From a virus, in the IMG/VR virus record IMGVR_UViG_3300034110_000353, positions 1 to 35,198 of that record: a stretch of DNA of 35,198 bases. One strand, given 5' to 3'. The notes below the pieces were generated by a model. That model did not search any database, was not told where the DNA came from, and was given only the letters and a program-made list of their open reading frames with translations. The position numbers and the translations under genes are program-made. Every line of letters starts with the position of its first letter. Position 1 is the stretch's first letter. Shown one piece after another: positions 5,948 to 14,581 of the stretch.

Positions 5948-6352
5948 ATGGCACCACATTTTAAAAGCCCTGAAGAATTACAGCAAAAAATCGACGCTTA
6001 TTTTAACTATGGCGTAAGGTCTAAAACAGTATTAATCGGAAAGGATAAAATACCGACTGAAATACCAATTCCAACAATTAGCGGACTCGCTTATTACTTA
6101 GGATTTGCGTCGCGTCAATCCTTTTATGATTACGAAAAAATGGAAAATTATTCTTACACCATAAAAAGGGCGCGTTTATTTATAGAAACTGAATACGAAA
6201 TGCAATTATCTGTCGGTAATACAACAGGCGCAATTTTTGCCCTTAAAAATATGGGCTGGATTGATCAAATTAGCACAGATTTAACGACTTTAGGCAAAGA
6301 AATTAAACAAGCTCCGTCGATAGTGTTTAAAACGTTTAAAAACGATGAGTGA
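5948..6352 (+). CDS. terS: Terminase small subunit
   Basis: 134 residues. The pattern KSPEELQQKIDAYF at the start, a helix-turn-helix-like GLAYYLGFASRQSFYDYE (about 46-63), and AIFALKNMGW (about 92-101) match gp3-like small terminases, which bind the packaging site and load the large subunit. The ending ...FKTFKNDE overlaps the large terminase start by 8 bases. It is directly upstream of terL, as usual. Confidence 0.85.
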   Translation: MAPHFKSPEELQQKIDAYFNYGVRSKTVLIGKDKIPTEIPIPTISGLAYYLGFASRQSFYDYEKMENYSYTIKRARLFIETEYEMQLSVGNTTGAIFALKNMGWIDQISTDLTTLGKEIKQAPSIVFKTFKNDE

Positions 6353-7619
6353 CATTGAAATTTCGAGTAAATTCGAACCATTATTTCAATTATTGGACGA
6401 TACGGCGTTCCCTGAAGTTGATACAGTCGTATTGACTGGGGGGCGATCGTCGTCTAAGTCTTATAACGTTGCTTTGCTGTCGTTAATTGGTTTAGTTCAA
6501 TACGGCTGGAAATCGCTTTATACACGATTCACGAATACAAGTATAGGGGATTCAATTAAGACGGAAGTAAGCGACAAAATAGAACTTTTAAATTACGAAG
6601 ATTACGTCGAAGATCAAAAATATCAAATAATAAACCGTTTAAACGACGGACATATATCGTTTAAGGGTATAAAGACTGGATCTAAGGGACAAACGGCTAA
6701 CTTGAAAGGGCTTTCAGGGTTTAACTGTTTTATCGTTGATGAGGCGGAAGAAATACCGTCATTTGAAACATTTAAAAAAGTATTTTATTCGATACGGCAC
6801 AAAGAACGTCGTAATTTATCAATTTTGATATTAAATCCAACGATAAAAACACATTGGATCTATAAAAAACTATTCAAAGAAAAAAATATCCCTGACGGAT
6901 TTTGTGGCGTTGTCGATAACGTCCTTTACATACATTCCAGCTATTTAGACGTAAAACCTGAGTACATACCTAAAAATATCGTAAAAGATTACGAGCGAAT
7001 GAAAATAGAAAACCCAAACGAATACAAAAATATTGTTTTGGGGGGTTGGATTTCTGAGCTGGAGGGTACTTTATTTAAACGTAAAGAATTAAAAACTTTT
7101 GCGATTAGTCAGGTAGATTTTACGGCTTCAGTTGGTAAACTTGCGTTTATTGACGTTGCGGACACAGGAAGCGATTTTCATTGTGTTGTAATTGGGGAAT
7201 TGTTGGGCGATAAAATTTATATTATTGATGTGTTATTTACGCCACTTTCGACGGTTGAAAATGTTGATCTAAGCGCGCAAATTTTAAATAAACACAACCC
7301 TGAATTCGTACGTATCGAATCCAACTTCGGGGGATCAATGTATAACAGCCTTTTAACGCCTAAACTAAACACGTCAATAACGCCGTTATCGATTAGGGCG
7401 ACAACGAACAAACATTCGAGAATTATTCAAATGTCAGGATTTATAAAAAATCATTGTTTATTTAGAAACGACTACGAAATAGGATCGGACTACGATTTAT
7501 TTATGGAAAATATCCACGAGTACACCTCAGACGGCAAAGCTGAACACGACGACGCGCCAGACGCACTCGAGGGGCTTTGTTCAATGATTAGATCGTTTCA
7601 CTCGCATTTATGGCAATAA
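6345..7619 (+). CDS. terL: Terminase large subunit
   Basis: 424 residues, PBSX-type terminase. ATPase half: Walker A-like GGRSSSKS (32-39), Walker B FIVDEAEE (129-136), and LNPT coupling segment (163-166). RNase H-like nuclease half: Asp270 and Asp273 in FIDVADTG, a central RIESN motif, and HDDAPDALE (401-409) near the end. It powers DNA translocation into the prohead and cuts concatemers. Nothing looks broken. It is followed by a 455-base gene-free block and then the portal gene on the opposite strand; in related phages the portal follows directly on the same strand. Confidence 0.93.
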   Translation: MSDIEISSKFEPLFQLLDDTAFPEVDTVVLTGGRSSSKSYNVALLSLIGLVQYGWKSLYTRFTNTSIGDSIKTEVSDKIELLNYEDYVEDQKYQIINRLNDGHISFKGIKTGSKGQTANLKGLSGFNCFIVDEAEEIPSFETFKKVFYSIRHKERRNLSILILNPTIKTHWIYKKLFKEKNIPDGFCGVVDNVLYIHSSYLDVKPEYIPKNIVKDYERMKIENPNEYKNIVLGGWISELEGTLFKRKELKTFAISQVDFTASVGKLAFIDVADTGSDFHCVVIGELLGDKIYIIDVLFTPLSTVENVDLSAQILNKHNPEFVRIESNFGGSMYNSLLTPKLNTSITPLSIRATTNKHSRIIQMSGFIKNHCLFRNDYEIGSDYDLFMENIHEYTSDGKAEHDDAPDALEGLCSMIRSFHSHLWQ

Positions 7620-8010
7620 AACAAACTTTTTACTGCTTTTTACTGACTTTTTTTTAAGTTTTTCTTAGTGTTTATATGGTTTATAGCTGAATAGTAAAAA
7701 TAAAAAAAGTTTTTCCCTATTCTTATATACATTTTTTCAGGGAGTTTGTAAAAAATATTTTTTTTCTAAAAAAGTTTAAAAGTTTTTACTAATTGCCCTC
7801 AAACCCTTTACCAGCCTCAGAAAAAGTTGAGTAAAAAGTCAGTAAAAACATCTAAGTTTATAGTAAACTTTTTACTTATTTACTATAATAGACGTGAAAA
7901 AAGAATAATTATAATACTAAACTATAAAATTTTATAGCAAAAAATGGCGGTTTTACTGAGAAAAAGTTAAGTAAAAACTTTATTATGTTAAATAGACTTT
8001 TTACTATAAA
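7620..8010. repeat. Iteron-like block A (TTTTTACT / AGTAAAAA array)
   Basis: Gene-free and very AT-rich. TTTTTACT occurs at 7627, 7637, 7783, 7869 and 7998, and its complement AGTAAAAA at 7693, 7830, 7841 and 7970. Neighbouring sites are 10 or 11 bases apart (7627/7637 and 7830/7841), one helical turn. It shares GTTTTTCTTAGTGTTTA (7658-7674) and the order of elements with block B at 29770-30012. It could be a replication origin, a partition-like or regulator-binding site. Confidence 0.75.
7922..7937. promoter_or_regulatory. 16-bp palindrome in block A
   Basis: CTATAAAATTTTATAG is a perfect palindrome and resembles the CTATAAA-AG-TTTATAG operators at 28556 and 34224 and the related site at 29984. 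Confidence 0.55.
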
Positions 8011-8041
8011 CAAAAAAAAACCTACCTTATTAGGGTAGGTT
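8011..8041 (-). terminator. Rho-independent terminator of the portal gene
   Basis: On the minus strand, AACCTACC (8041-8034) pairs with GGTAGGTT (8026-8019) around a 7-base loop and is followed by a run of T (8020-8012). It lies about 33 bases after the portal stop codon. Confidence 0.85.
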
Positions 8042-8074
8042 AAAAAGATCCAATAAATTAATCGGACGTTTTTA

Positions 8075-9301
8075 TTATTGTAAATTGATTATTTCTTTTA
8101 ATTCGTTTGTTGAATATTGCCCTGTTTGTAATAAAGTATTAAAGGCATTCGCTTTTTTCTCGAGTACTTCGGCTTTCTCTTTTAAATTTTCCTGAAGCGC
8201 TGGGATATGTGAATAGTCCAATTCCAACCATTCGCCACGTTCAACAAGTCCAAATAATTGCGATCTATTCATAGCCAGCTCTTCAGCTTCAGGAATTATC
8301 GTTGATTGATAAGCCTGTTTAATTCCCTCCGCTAAATTTTCGTAGGTTGCGCCTTTGTCGCGTGTGAATAAATTATCATTTAAACCGTATTGATCAATAA
8401 TTGAATTAAAATCGGCGTTTACTTCCTCAAATAACATTAAGTCTTTAGTCGGGAACGTCATCGCTTGCCACGTTAAAGCCGTGTTCGTCATAATAACCTG
8501 ACTTTTTTCCTTTTGGATTCCGAACATACGATTATATTCCTTATCTAATCGCTCGCGTTCGGCTGGAGTCAACGGTATTGCTCCCTGACTATCTTTTGAA
8601 TTATTTGATAAAATACCTAACGCACCTTTTTTATTCATTATTACGTTACGAAATTCGTACGAAGCGCGAATATTAGATATTGGCATATAAATAGGGATCA
8701 TTGGCGATTCCCCTTTAATTGGATTTTTACCATTAACAACGCGCGTGTGATTTATTTCGTTTGTTTCGAATATTTCGTAACTATCGCCACGTTCCAATTT
8801 ATAATTTTTAATTACTTCATTAATATCTTTTTGACGGTAAATTTTTCCTGTTGTATTGATTTCGATTTGTGCTGGTGGTAAATTTGTCAATTGCTGAGGC
8901 ATTAACATTGAAGCCGATCTATTTACAAATTCGTAATTATTTCCGTAAATACATTTATTTTCATTCCATTGACGAATTAAATCGTTACCATTCATAAAAA
9001 TATTAGGATTTTCCAATAAATTAACGAAAGGGCTATTTTCTACGATTGTAGCTTTTCCGCCTACGGTTTTGTAGTGTTTCCATTGTCCCGAAGCCAAAAG
9101 GTAGCCACGACGTTGAATAACTGCATAAAGTTGAGGCGTTGTTAAGTAGATATTATAGGCGTCCCAATTGTCAGGGCTTAAAAATTGCGCTGATCCTGTT
9201 AAGACTTGCGACATATAAGACAAATTTTTCGTTCCTGAGTAGGATAAACGACCGCCGAGAAAGGCGTTAAAAAAGTCTGGAATACTTATTTTCATATACA
9301 A
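8075..9301 (-). CDS. Portal protein (HK97-type)
   Basis: 408 residues, the size expected for HK97-family portals. Characteristic features are the early AYNIYLTTPQLYAVIQRRG segment (48-66), the ENPNIFMNGNDLIRQW region, a central stem-like part (EFRNVIMNKKGALGIL), and the C-terminal helical part with EGIKQAYQSTIIPEAEELA. The dodecameric portal forms the DNA gate at one capsid vertex. It is the only structural gene on the minus strand, though its place between terminase and protease is canonical. It has its own terminator and a candidate promoter. A second Met lies two codons in. Confidence 0.88.
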   Translation of the reverse strand: MYMKISIPDFFNAFLGGRLSYSGTKNLSYMSQVLTGSAQFLSPDNWDAYNIYLTTPQLYAVIQRRGYLLASGQWKHYKTVGGKATIVENSPFVNLLENPNIFMNGNDLIRQWNENKCIYGNNYEFVNRSASMLMPQQLTNLPPAQIEINTTGKIYRQKDINEVIKNYKLERGDSYEIFETNEINHTRVVNGKNPIKGESPMIPIYMPISNIRASYEFRNVIMNKKGALGILSNNSKDSQGAIPLTPAERERLDKEYNRMFGIQKEKSQVIMTNTALTWQAMTFPTKDLMLFEEVNADFNSIIDQYGLNDNLFTRDKGATYENLAEGIKQAYQSTIIPEAEELAMNRSQLFGLVERGEWLELDYSHIPALQENLKEKAEVLEKKANAFNTLLQTGQYSTNELKEIINLQ

Positions 9302-9318
9302 AAAATTTAATTTTACAA

Positions 9319-9326
9319 CAAATTTA
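9319..9326 (-). promoter_or_regulatory. Candidate -7 box for the portal gene
   Basis: On the minus strand TAAATTTG matches TAnnTTTG and lies about 17 bases before the start codon. No clear TTTG is seen about 20 bases further upstream, so this is tentative. Confidence 0.4.
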
Positions 9327-9381
9327 CGATTTTTTTTAAGTTGTATTTAAAAATTATTAATTTTGTATTTAATATTTTATT

Positions 9382-9474
9382 ATGGAAAAGCAAATTTTAA
9401 CAGCTGAAGAAATTAAAAAGCTAAAAAATAGTAGAGAAAAACAGGTTAAAAGCCAGCAAATAATTAAGAAATGA
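9382..9474 (+). CDS. Tiny basic protein, 30 aa
   Basis: ATG at 9382, 30 codons, rich in Lys and Gln (MEKQILTAEEIKKLKNSREK at the start), predicted helical. It overlaps the protease start by 4 bases (ATGA), and this coupling is the main argument that it is translated. A leader peptide or small scaffold-associated protein is possible; nothing is recognised. Confidence 0.4.
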   Translation: MEKQILTAEEIKKLKNSREKQVKSQQIIKK

Positions 9475-10316
9475 CAAAAGAACAAGAAATTGAACACGTT
9501 TTCGTAAATAAGGAATTAATTATTTCAAGAAAAAAAAACGAAGTTAAACACGCTGACGTTGTTTTGAATGTTTCATTAAATGAAGCTGAAGAAAATACCA
9601 ACAAAGCCGTTACGGATCTAAGCGCTGAAGATATTAACGTATTAAACGCTAAATTAGTGATCAATACAACTAATTTAATTGATTCGCATTTAGATTGCCA
9701 CGTTCCTAATATTTGGAATAAATCATTAAAGGAAATCGGCACGTTCTTTTTATTACAGGAACACGAAATGGAGTTCGATATGGTTATCGCTGATTCTGTT
9801 AACGATAATTTAAAGGCATACGTTGAAAATATAGCGTGGAATAAATTAGGCTTTAAATATGCTGGAGAAACGCAAGCGCTAATCTTTGAAACACAAATTA
9901 AAAAGGATCGTAACGAATTTATGTTTAACCAATACCGTAAAGGTTACGTTTTAAACCATAGCGTTTCAATGCGCTACGTTAAAATGTTCCTTTGTATTGA
10001 TTCAAACGAGCCTACTTATTCAAGTGAAAAATCAAACTGGGATAAATACTATCCGATTGTAGCAAATAAAGAAGTAGCCGACGAGAAAGGTTATTTTTGG
10101 GCTGTTACTGAGGCAAAAGTAATCGAGGGTTCGGCTGTTGTAAAAGGATCTAATTTTGCAACGCCAACACTTGAAATCGAAGTTGAAAATAAAACTGAAA
10201 ATATTGAAGCCGTCGAGGACACTTCAAAGATCGAGCCGTCTAACGACACTCAGGAAAAACAAATAACGCCCGACGAGGCACAAAAACAATTTTTTATTAA
10301 TCTTCTTAAAAACTAA
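9471..10316 (+). CDS. Prohead maturation protease
   Basis: 281 residues. NTTNLIDSHLDCHVPNIWNK (65-84) carries the probable catalytic His73, and YVLNHSVSMRYVK (159-171) carries the probable catalytic serine (164 or 166), the His-then-Ser order of HK97/U35-type prohead proteases. The acidic tail after about residue 230 (EVENKTENIEAVEDTSK) may act as an internal scaffold that is removed later. The gene lies directly before the capsid gene with a 2-base gap, as in HK97-like modules. It cleaves the capsid N-terminal delta domain during maturation. Confidence 0.85.
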   Translation: MTKEQEIEHVFVNKELIISRKKNEVKHADVVLNVSLNEAEENTNKAVTDLSAEDINVLNAKLVINTTNLIDSHLDCHVPNIWNKSLKEIGTFFLLQEHEMEFDMVIADSVNDNLKAYVENIAWNKLGFKYAGETQALIFETQIKKDRNEFMFNQYRKGYVLNHSVSMRYVKMFLCIDSNEPTYSSEKSNWDKYYPIVANKEVADEKGYFWAVTEAKVIEGSAVVKGSNFATPTLEIEVENKTENIEAVEDTSKIEPSNDTQEKQITPDEAQKQFFINLLKN

Positions 10317-10318
10317 AA

Positions 10319-11560
10319 ATGAAGAATTTTAACGAATTCCTATTAAGTAAAGGAATTACAAACGAAGAATTCGCAACAAAAACAGTTCAGGAAATGGCTG
10401 AATTGACTGCGGAATTCAATTTAGTAAACAACAAAGAAATTAGCGACGTTGTTGAAAGTAACGCAACGGCATCGGCTGAGGCTGTTGCTAATTTAGAAAA
10501 AGCTATTAATGAGTTAGGCGCGAAAGTACAAGCTAATTCTGAAATCGCTGAAAAAGGACAAGTTTCTGACAGTTTGTTAAAAGCTGTAACAGAAAACAGA
10601 TCTAAAATCGATATGGCTACACGTCAAAAAGGTTCAGGTTCTGCGTTCGAATTTGTTGTAAAAGCTGACACGGTTCGCGCTTCAGTTGCTAACAACGCTA
10701 TGGCTATGGACTTAGCTGGTATCGGTCAACTTGCAACGCGTAAATTAACTGTTTACGATTTGTTCCCGAAAGTATCTGTTCCTCAAAATATGAACGGAAC
10801 TGTTCGTTACATTGACTGGGACGAGGCTACGACTGTTCGTTCAGCGACTGCAATTGCTGAGGGTACTGCTTTCCCTGAGTCTACGGCAAAATGGGCGACT
10901 TACACGTTAAACCTACAAAAAGTTGGGGATTCAGTTCCAATGTCTGAGGAGTTCGCTTACGACGATCAAATGTTCGTTCAGGAAGTTAGAAATTTCTTAT
11001 CTACAAACGTTGATGTTAAAATCGACACTGATTTGATCAACGCTAACGGTACTTCGCCAAACATTAAGGGTATGCTTGCACAAGCTGGAGCTTACACGGC
11101 AACGGCGCAAGGAATTTCAGACGCTTCAATTTACGATTTATTAGTTGACGTTAAACGTTCAATTACTACAACTGGAGGATCTAAATATAGCCCTGATTTC
11201 GCTTTAATGAATATCGCTGATATTAACAAAATGTTGTTGAAAAAAGACGTTAACAAACAATACGTTGCACCACCATTCGCATTAAACGCAAACGGAGAAT
11301 TTACAGTAAACGGAATTCGTGTTATCGAATGTAACGCCTTGACTGCAAACACTTGTATCGTTGGGGATAGCCGTTTCGGTAAAATCTACGAGGAAGCTGG
11401 AATGTTTGTTGGAGTTGGTTACGACGGTTCGGACTGGTCTAACGATATGATGACATTAAAAGCTAGAAAACGTTTGAATTTATTGGTACGTACTGCGGAT
11501 CAAACAGGATTCAAAAAAGTTACTTCAATTAGTGCATCTTTAGTAACTTTGGCATCTTAA
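10319..11560 (+). CDS. Major capsid protein (HK97 fold)
   Basis: 413 residues. The first ~100 (helical, with an Ala/Glu-rich coiled stretch EAVANLEKAINELGAKVQ) look like the delta/scaffold domain; the fold proper starts near residue 110 (FEFVVKADTVRAS). Typical segments follow: LTVYDLFPKVSVP with a short linker, VRYIDWDE (E-loop area), KVGDSVPMSEEFAYD, and an ending with RKRLNLLVRTADQTGF. It forms the icosahedral shell and is the substrate of the protease encoded just upstream. High codon regularity suggests strong expression. Confidence 0.92.
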   Translation: MKNFNEFLLSKGITNEEFATKTVQEMAELTAEFNLVNNKEISDVVESNATASAEAVANLEKAINELGAKVQANSEIAEKGQVSDSLLKAVTENRSKIDMATRQKGSGSAFEFVVKADTVRASVANNAMAMDLAGIGQLATRKLTVYDLFPKVSVPQNMNGTVRYIDWDEATTVRSATAIAEGTAFPESTAKWATYTLNLQKVGDSVPMSEEFAYDDQMFVQEVRNFLSTNVDVKIDTDLINANGTSPNIKGMLAQAGAYTATAQGISDASIYDLLVDVKRSITTTGGSKYSPDFALMNIADINKMLLKKDVNKQYVAPPFALNANGEFTVNGIRVIECNALTANTCIVGDSRFGKIYEEAGMFVGVGYDGSDWSNDMMTLKARKRLNLLVRTADQTGFKKVTSISASLVTLAS

Positions 11561-11563
11561 TAA

Positions 11564-11728
11564 ATGGTTAAGGTCAAATTTTTAGAAAACTTCGCTGGTA
11601 AATTAGCTGGCGAAGTTTTTGAATGTGATTCTATGTTAGCGTCGCATTTGGTAAATGTTGATCTTGTCGCTGAATTTGTTAGTACTGAGGTAAAAGAAGT
11701 AAAGAAAAAAACACCTAAAAAAGATTAA
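11564..11728 (+). CDS. Small post-capsid protein, 54 aa
   Basis: Starts 4 bases after the capsid stop. The sequence VKFLENFAGKLAGEVFECDSMLASHLV resembles tiny proteins often found right after capsid genes (beta hairpin, then a helix that sets an Ala/Leu boundary), followed by a Lys-rich tail (KKKTPKKD). Such proteins are sometimes head accessory proteins; the role here is not known. It is close to the next start (3 bases between), so it is part of the operon. Confidence 0.6.
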   Translation: MVKVKFLENFAGKLAGEVFECDSMLASHLVNVDLVAEFVSTEVKEVKKKTPKKD

Positions 11729-11731
11729 AAA

Positions 11732-12229
11732 ATGGCTTACGTTGATGTTTCAAATTTTGCAAGCGGTTTCAATAAAATAGCTTTTAACGAGCAAACAATT
11801 GTCGATTTAACAAGTTTTATCAATGACAAAGAAAATTTTATTTTAACTGAATTATTCGGCGAAGAATTGTTCGGACTTTTTAAAGCTGGAGTAATTGCCG
11901 AAACGCCTAAATATTTGAAACTTAAAAACCCTTTTATTGATCAATTACAAAGCTGTCGTGTAATTCAATCTAAAGGCGTTGCAGAAATGCTCGCTGGATT
12001 TATTTACTTTGATTACTCACGTTTTCAGGCGACAGCGCCAACGGTATTTGGTCGAGTAACACCAAAAGGGGAAAATTCAAACGTAGCTAGTTTTAATATG
12101 GGGCTAATTACTGAAAAATATATGACAGCCTTAGACACTTACGAGGCAATACAATTGTATATTTTGGATAATTTAAGCGATTACCCAACTTTTAACGGTA
12201 TCGAAAAATTCCCTATCTTAGCGCTATGA
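11732..12229 (+). CDS. Head-tail connector, DUF6712-like
   Basis: 165 residues, mostly helical. NEQTIVDLTSFINDKENFILTELFG at the N-terminus and YEAIQLYILDNLSDYPTFNG near the end match the pattern of Bacteroidota phage connector proteins (DUF6712-like), which sit in the same place as gp6-type adaptors that bind the portal. It overlaps the next gene by 4 bases. The position (after capsid, before tail tube) supports a neck role; the family name is given from memory of the pattern. Confidence 0.6.
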   Translation: MAYVDVSNFASGFNKIAFNEQTIVDLTSFINDKENFILTELFGEELFGLFKAGVIAETPKYLKLKNPFIDQLQSCRVIQSKGVAEMLAGFIYFDYSRFQATAPTVFGRVTPKGENSNVASFNMGLITEKYMTALDTYEAIQLYILDNLSDYPTFNGIEKFPILAL

Positions 12230-12945
12230 TCGATATTTATAACATAGTAAAACAACAAATTTTTGATAAGTTAGATAAAACTATCAAAGTCAAAAGTTTA
12301 GAACCTGTAAGCGGAAAATTAAAAATGTATGTTTGTGGCTCAGTTAAATGGGCGCGCGTTGGTAAAACGTTACGAACTAATACAAGTTTAGCAAATTTTC
12401 CAATTGTTTCGGTTGACTATGTTAATAATACTTTGATCTTAGATTTCCCCTTAACGCCTTTGGGCGCTCCGATTAGTTGGACTGGGGACACGGGAACGTT
12501 AAACGATGTTTACTTTTTTATCGGTACACCTTTACGCACGAACGCTGAATGGTTGTCGTTTTCAAATAATGAAATGTTAAAAACCCCTTTTATTTGGTTA
12601 GTTGAGCCAACGAGAGAAAAAAAGCTCGGGGTTTCTTCAATTATTGAACGAGAGTCGGACATTCGTTTACTGCTATTGGATAATAATAATTCAGCTAATT
12701 GGTTGACTAAAAACGTCCACGAAAATAGATTAGGAGCTTTATATAACTTAGCAAGTGAAATCGAAAACGTGGCAAATGATAACGTTAAATGGTTTAAAGA
12801 AATTGAAACTGTCGACGTTAAAAACTATACACGTTTTGGAACTGAAACACCGCAAGGATTCGAAGCAAATATTATTGACGCGGATTTAACAGGGGTTGAA
12901 ATGCGCTTTACCCTGAAAGTAATAAAACAAGCGTGTAATTGTTAA
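12226..12945 (+). CDS. Neck / head-completion protein (putative)
   Basis: 239 residues. Not matched to a named family. It has an N-terminal beta-rich region with repeated hydrophobic strands (VSVDYVNNTLILDFPL, about 61-76), a middle part with SIIERESDIRLLLLD (about 137-151), and a Cys-containing end. It is placed between the connector and the tail tube gene, where head-closure or tail-terminator proteins are coded in siphoviruses. Confidence 0.5.
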   Translation: MIDIYNIVKQQIFDKLDKTIKVKSLEPVSGKLKMYVCGSVKWARVGKTLRTNTSLANFPIVSVDYVNNTLILDFPLTPLGAPISWTGDTGTLNDVYFFIGTPLRTNAEWLSFSNNEMLKTPFIWLVEPTREKKLGVSSIIERESDIRLLLLDNNNSANWLTKNVHENRLGALYNLASEIENVANDNVKWFKEIETVDVKNYTRFGTETPQGFEANIIDADLTGVEMRFTLKVIKQACNC

Positions 12946-12968
12946 AAAACACTTAAAAATTAAATAAA

Positions 12969-13901
12969 ATGGCAGAAATTTGCACTTGCGCTGGAACTTC
13001 TTACGGGAATACAGGCGTTGACGGTTGCGCTACTATCGGCAAAACACCGTATAATATTATCGTTATGCCGAAATACGCGGTTGACGGTTCGGAAAATGTA
13101 ATTGATTTGACTTCCCCAACTTTGGGACAGGATATTAAAGATCTTTGTAACGCTGTAACAGTGCCACAAAGTCGTTTATACCCTTTGCCTTTTGCTGAGA
13201 ATTTTCAAATTACAAAGTCGGAAACTATTTACGAAACAGGACCGTCAGGAAATAAATACAAAATTAAAGACGGTATTCGTTCTTATGCTTTTGAATTAGT
13301 TGACAAAAACGCTTCAGTTCGTTTGTTGGAAAACTTGACTAAATTCGGTTGTTCTGATATGGTTTACTTCGTTGTTGACATTGAGGGGAAAATTGAGGGT
13401 TGGAAATCTTCAGGTACTTCTACGGATTTACACGGTTTCCCAATGTCGAACAGTACTTGGAATGCGATTTTAACTTATGCAACCGATACAACAGTTCAAA
13501 AATTAATGGTTTCTTTTGATCAATCTCAGTATTTTAACGACGGATCAATTTACTATTTAACGCCTAACGATTTAGGTTATTCAGCTACTGAGTTGAAAGG
13601 TTTAGTATCGGCTACTGCAACTGTTGGAACAATTACGACAACTGGAGCGGTTGTAACGATCAAAAAAGGATCGACAGACGCGGTTTCGACTGGAGTTCCT
13701 ATCGTTGGTTTATTGTTGGCGAATTTCGCACTTTACAACAAAACAACTTCTACTGCTGTAACGATTACTTCGGTAAACGAAACTTCAGCTGGAGTTTATG
13801 CGATTTCGTACACGGCAATTACTGGAGCGAATTCATTTAGATTAACAGCGACGGCGATTGGTTACGACATTCCTGTTGTGGTTTACGCTGATCCAGCTTA
13901 A
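12969..13901 (+). CDS. Major tail (tube) protein with C-terminal Ig-like extension
   Basis: 310 residues. The N-terminal ~200 residues (starting with a Cys-containing MAEICTCAG) form a beta-rich, tube-like domain. From about residue 210 a Thr/Val/Ala-rich segment follows (SATATVGTITTTGAVVTIKKG, then SVNETSAGVYAISYTA), which looks like an added immunoglobulin/BIG-type domain exposed on the tail surface. Its stop overlaps the next start by one base. Position before the chaperone and tape measure genes supports a tail tube role. Confidence 0.65.
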   Translation: MAEICTCAGTSYGNTGVDGCATIGKTPYNIIVMPKYAVDGSENVIDLTSPTLGQDIKDLCNAVTVPQSRLYPLPFAENFQITKSETIYETGPSGNKYKIKDGIRSYAFELVDKNASVRLLENLTKFGCSDMVYFVVDIEGKIEGWKSSGTSTDLHGFPMSNSTWNAILTYATDTTVQKLMVSFDQSQYFNDGSIYYLTPNDLGYSATELKGLVSATATVGTITTTGAVVTIKKGSTDAVSTGVPIVGLLLANFALYNKTTSTAVTITSVNETSAGVYAISYTAITGANSFRLTATAIGYDIPVVVYADPA

Positions 13902-14062
13902 TGACTAAGCAAAAATTTGACGGAATTTTGGGAAGTACTTCGTTCAACGTTGACTTCCTGAAATCCGTTACTTTAAAGGAAGCCTTAGAACATTTTAAGG
14001 GGACAGAAATACACGAGGATCGAGTTCGTAACGCTTGGAAACGTGCAAATAACAAAAAGTAA
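13901..14062 (+). CDS. Small hypothetical protein, 53 aa
   Basis: 53 codons, starting on the last base of the tail tube stop codon. MTKQKFDGILGSTSFNVDFL then a basic helix (VRNAWKRANNKK). A terminator follows at 14080, so it is the last gene of the head/tube transcript. Function unknown; possibly a tail chaperone part or an accessory protein. Confidence 0.5.
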   Translation: MTKQKFDGILGSTSFNVDFLKSVTLKEALEHFKGTEIHEDRVRNAWKRANNKK

Positions 14063-14079
14063 AAGTTAAATTTATTGGT

Positions 14080-14111
14080 AAAAAGGGGCGTCGATTGATT
14101 CCCCTTTTTTT
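14080..14111 (+). terminator. Rho-independent terminator after the tail tube genes
   Basis: AAAAAGGGG (14080-14088), a 12-base loop, CCCC at 14101 and a T-run. It separates the capsid/tube transcript from the tail assembly genes and would reduce readthrough, fitting the high copy number needed for capsid and tube. Confidence 0.8.
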
Positions 14112-14125
14112 ATACAAAAAAAATA

Positions 14126-14581
14126 ATGGCTGTAATTAATTTCACAAAATTGGATTTAATTTTCGAAAAGATCGCACGATTGGACGAGGATAAATTATGG
14201 GTTTTTTCGGTCGATAAACCACTAAGGGATAAAATGATCGAATTGAATACCGATTTACAGCTTTACGAGTTTGGTATTGATTCAAAGGGGGACGACTTAG
14301 GGAATTATAGTAATTTCACGGTACAAATTAAACAAAGCAAAAACCAACGTTTCGACCATATTACGTTAAAAGATACAGGGCGATTTTATGACAGCTTTAC
14401 GGTTGATGTTACTGTTAACGATATTATTTTCGACGCTGAGGATTCTCAATTTTATGACGTACCTTTGTTTGAGGTTTACGGTATTGACGTTTTGGGTTTA
14501 ACTGACGAAAATATGGTTTACATCAAAGACACTATTTTACACAATTATTTAAAAATTTTAACGAATGAATTATTTTCATAA
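14126..14581 (+). CDS. Tail assembly protein (putative), 151 aa
   Basis: I do not assign a family. The middle contains YSNFTVQIKQSKNQRFDHITLKDTGRFYDSF (about 55-85), a pattern seen in Bacteroidota phages in proteins encoded between tail tube and tape measure. Mixed beta and helix, acidic. It overlaps the next gene by 17 bases in a different frame. Confidence 0.5.
   Translation: MAVINFTKLDLIFEKIARLDEDKLWVFSVDKPLRDKMIELNTDLQLYEFGIDSKGDDLGNYSNFTVQIKQSKNQRFDHITLKDTGRFYDSFTVDVTVNDIIFDAEDSQFYDVPLFEVYGIDVLGLTDENMVYIKDTILHNYLKILTNELFS

Noticed and set aside
7620-8010. CRISPR array or tandem satellite
   Set aside because: The sites are 8 bases, in both orientations and irregularly spaced apart from helical-turn pairs; there are no constant spacers.
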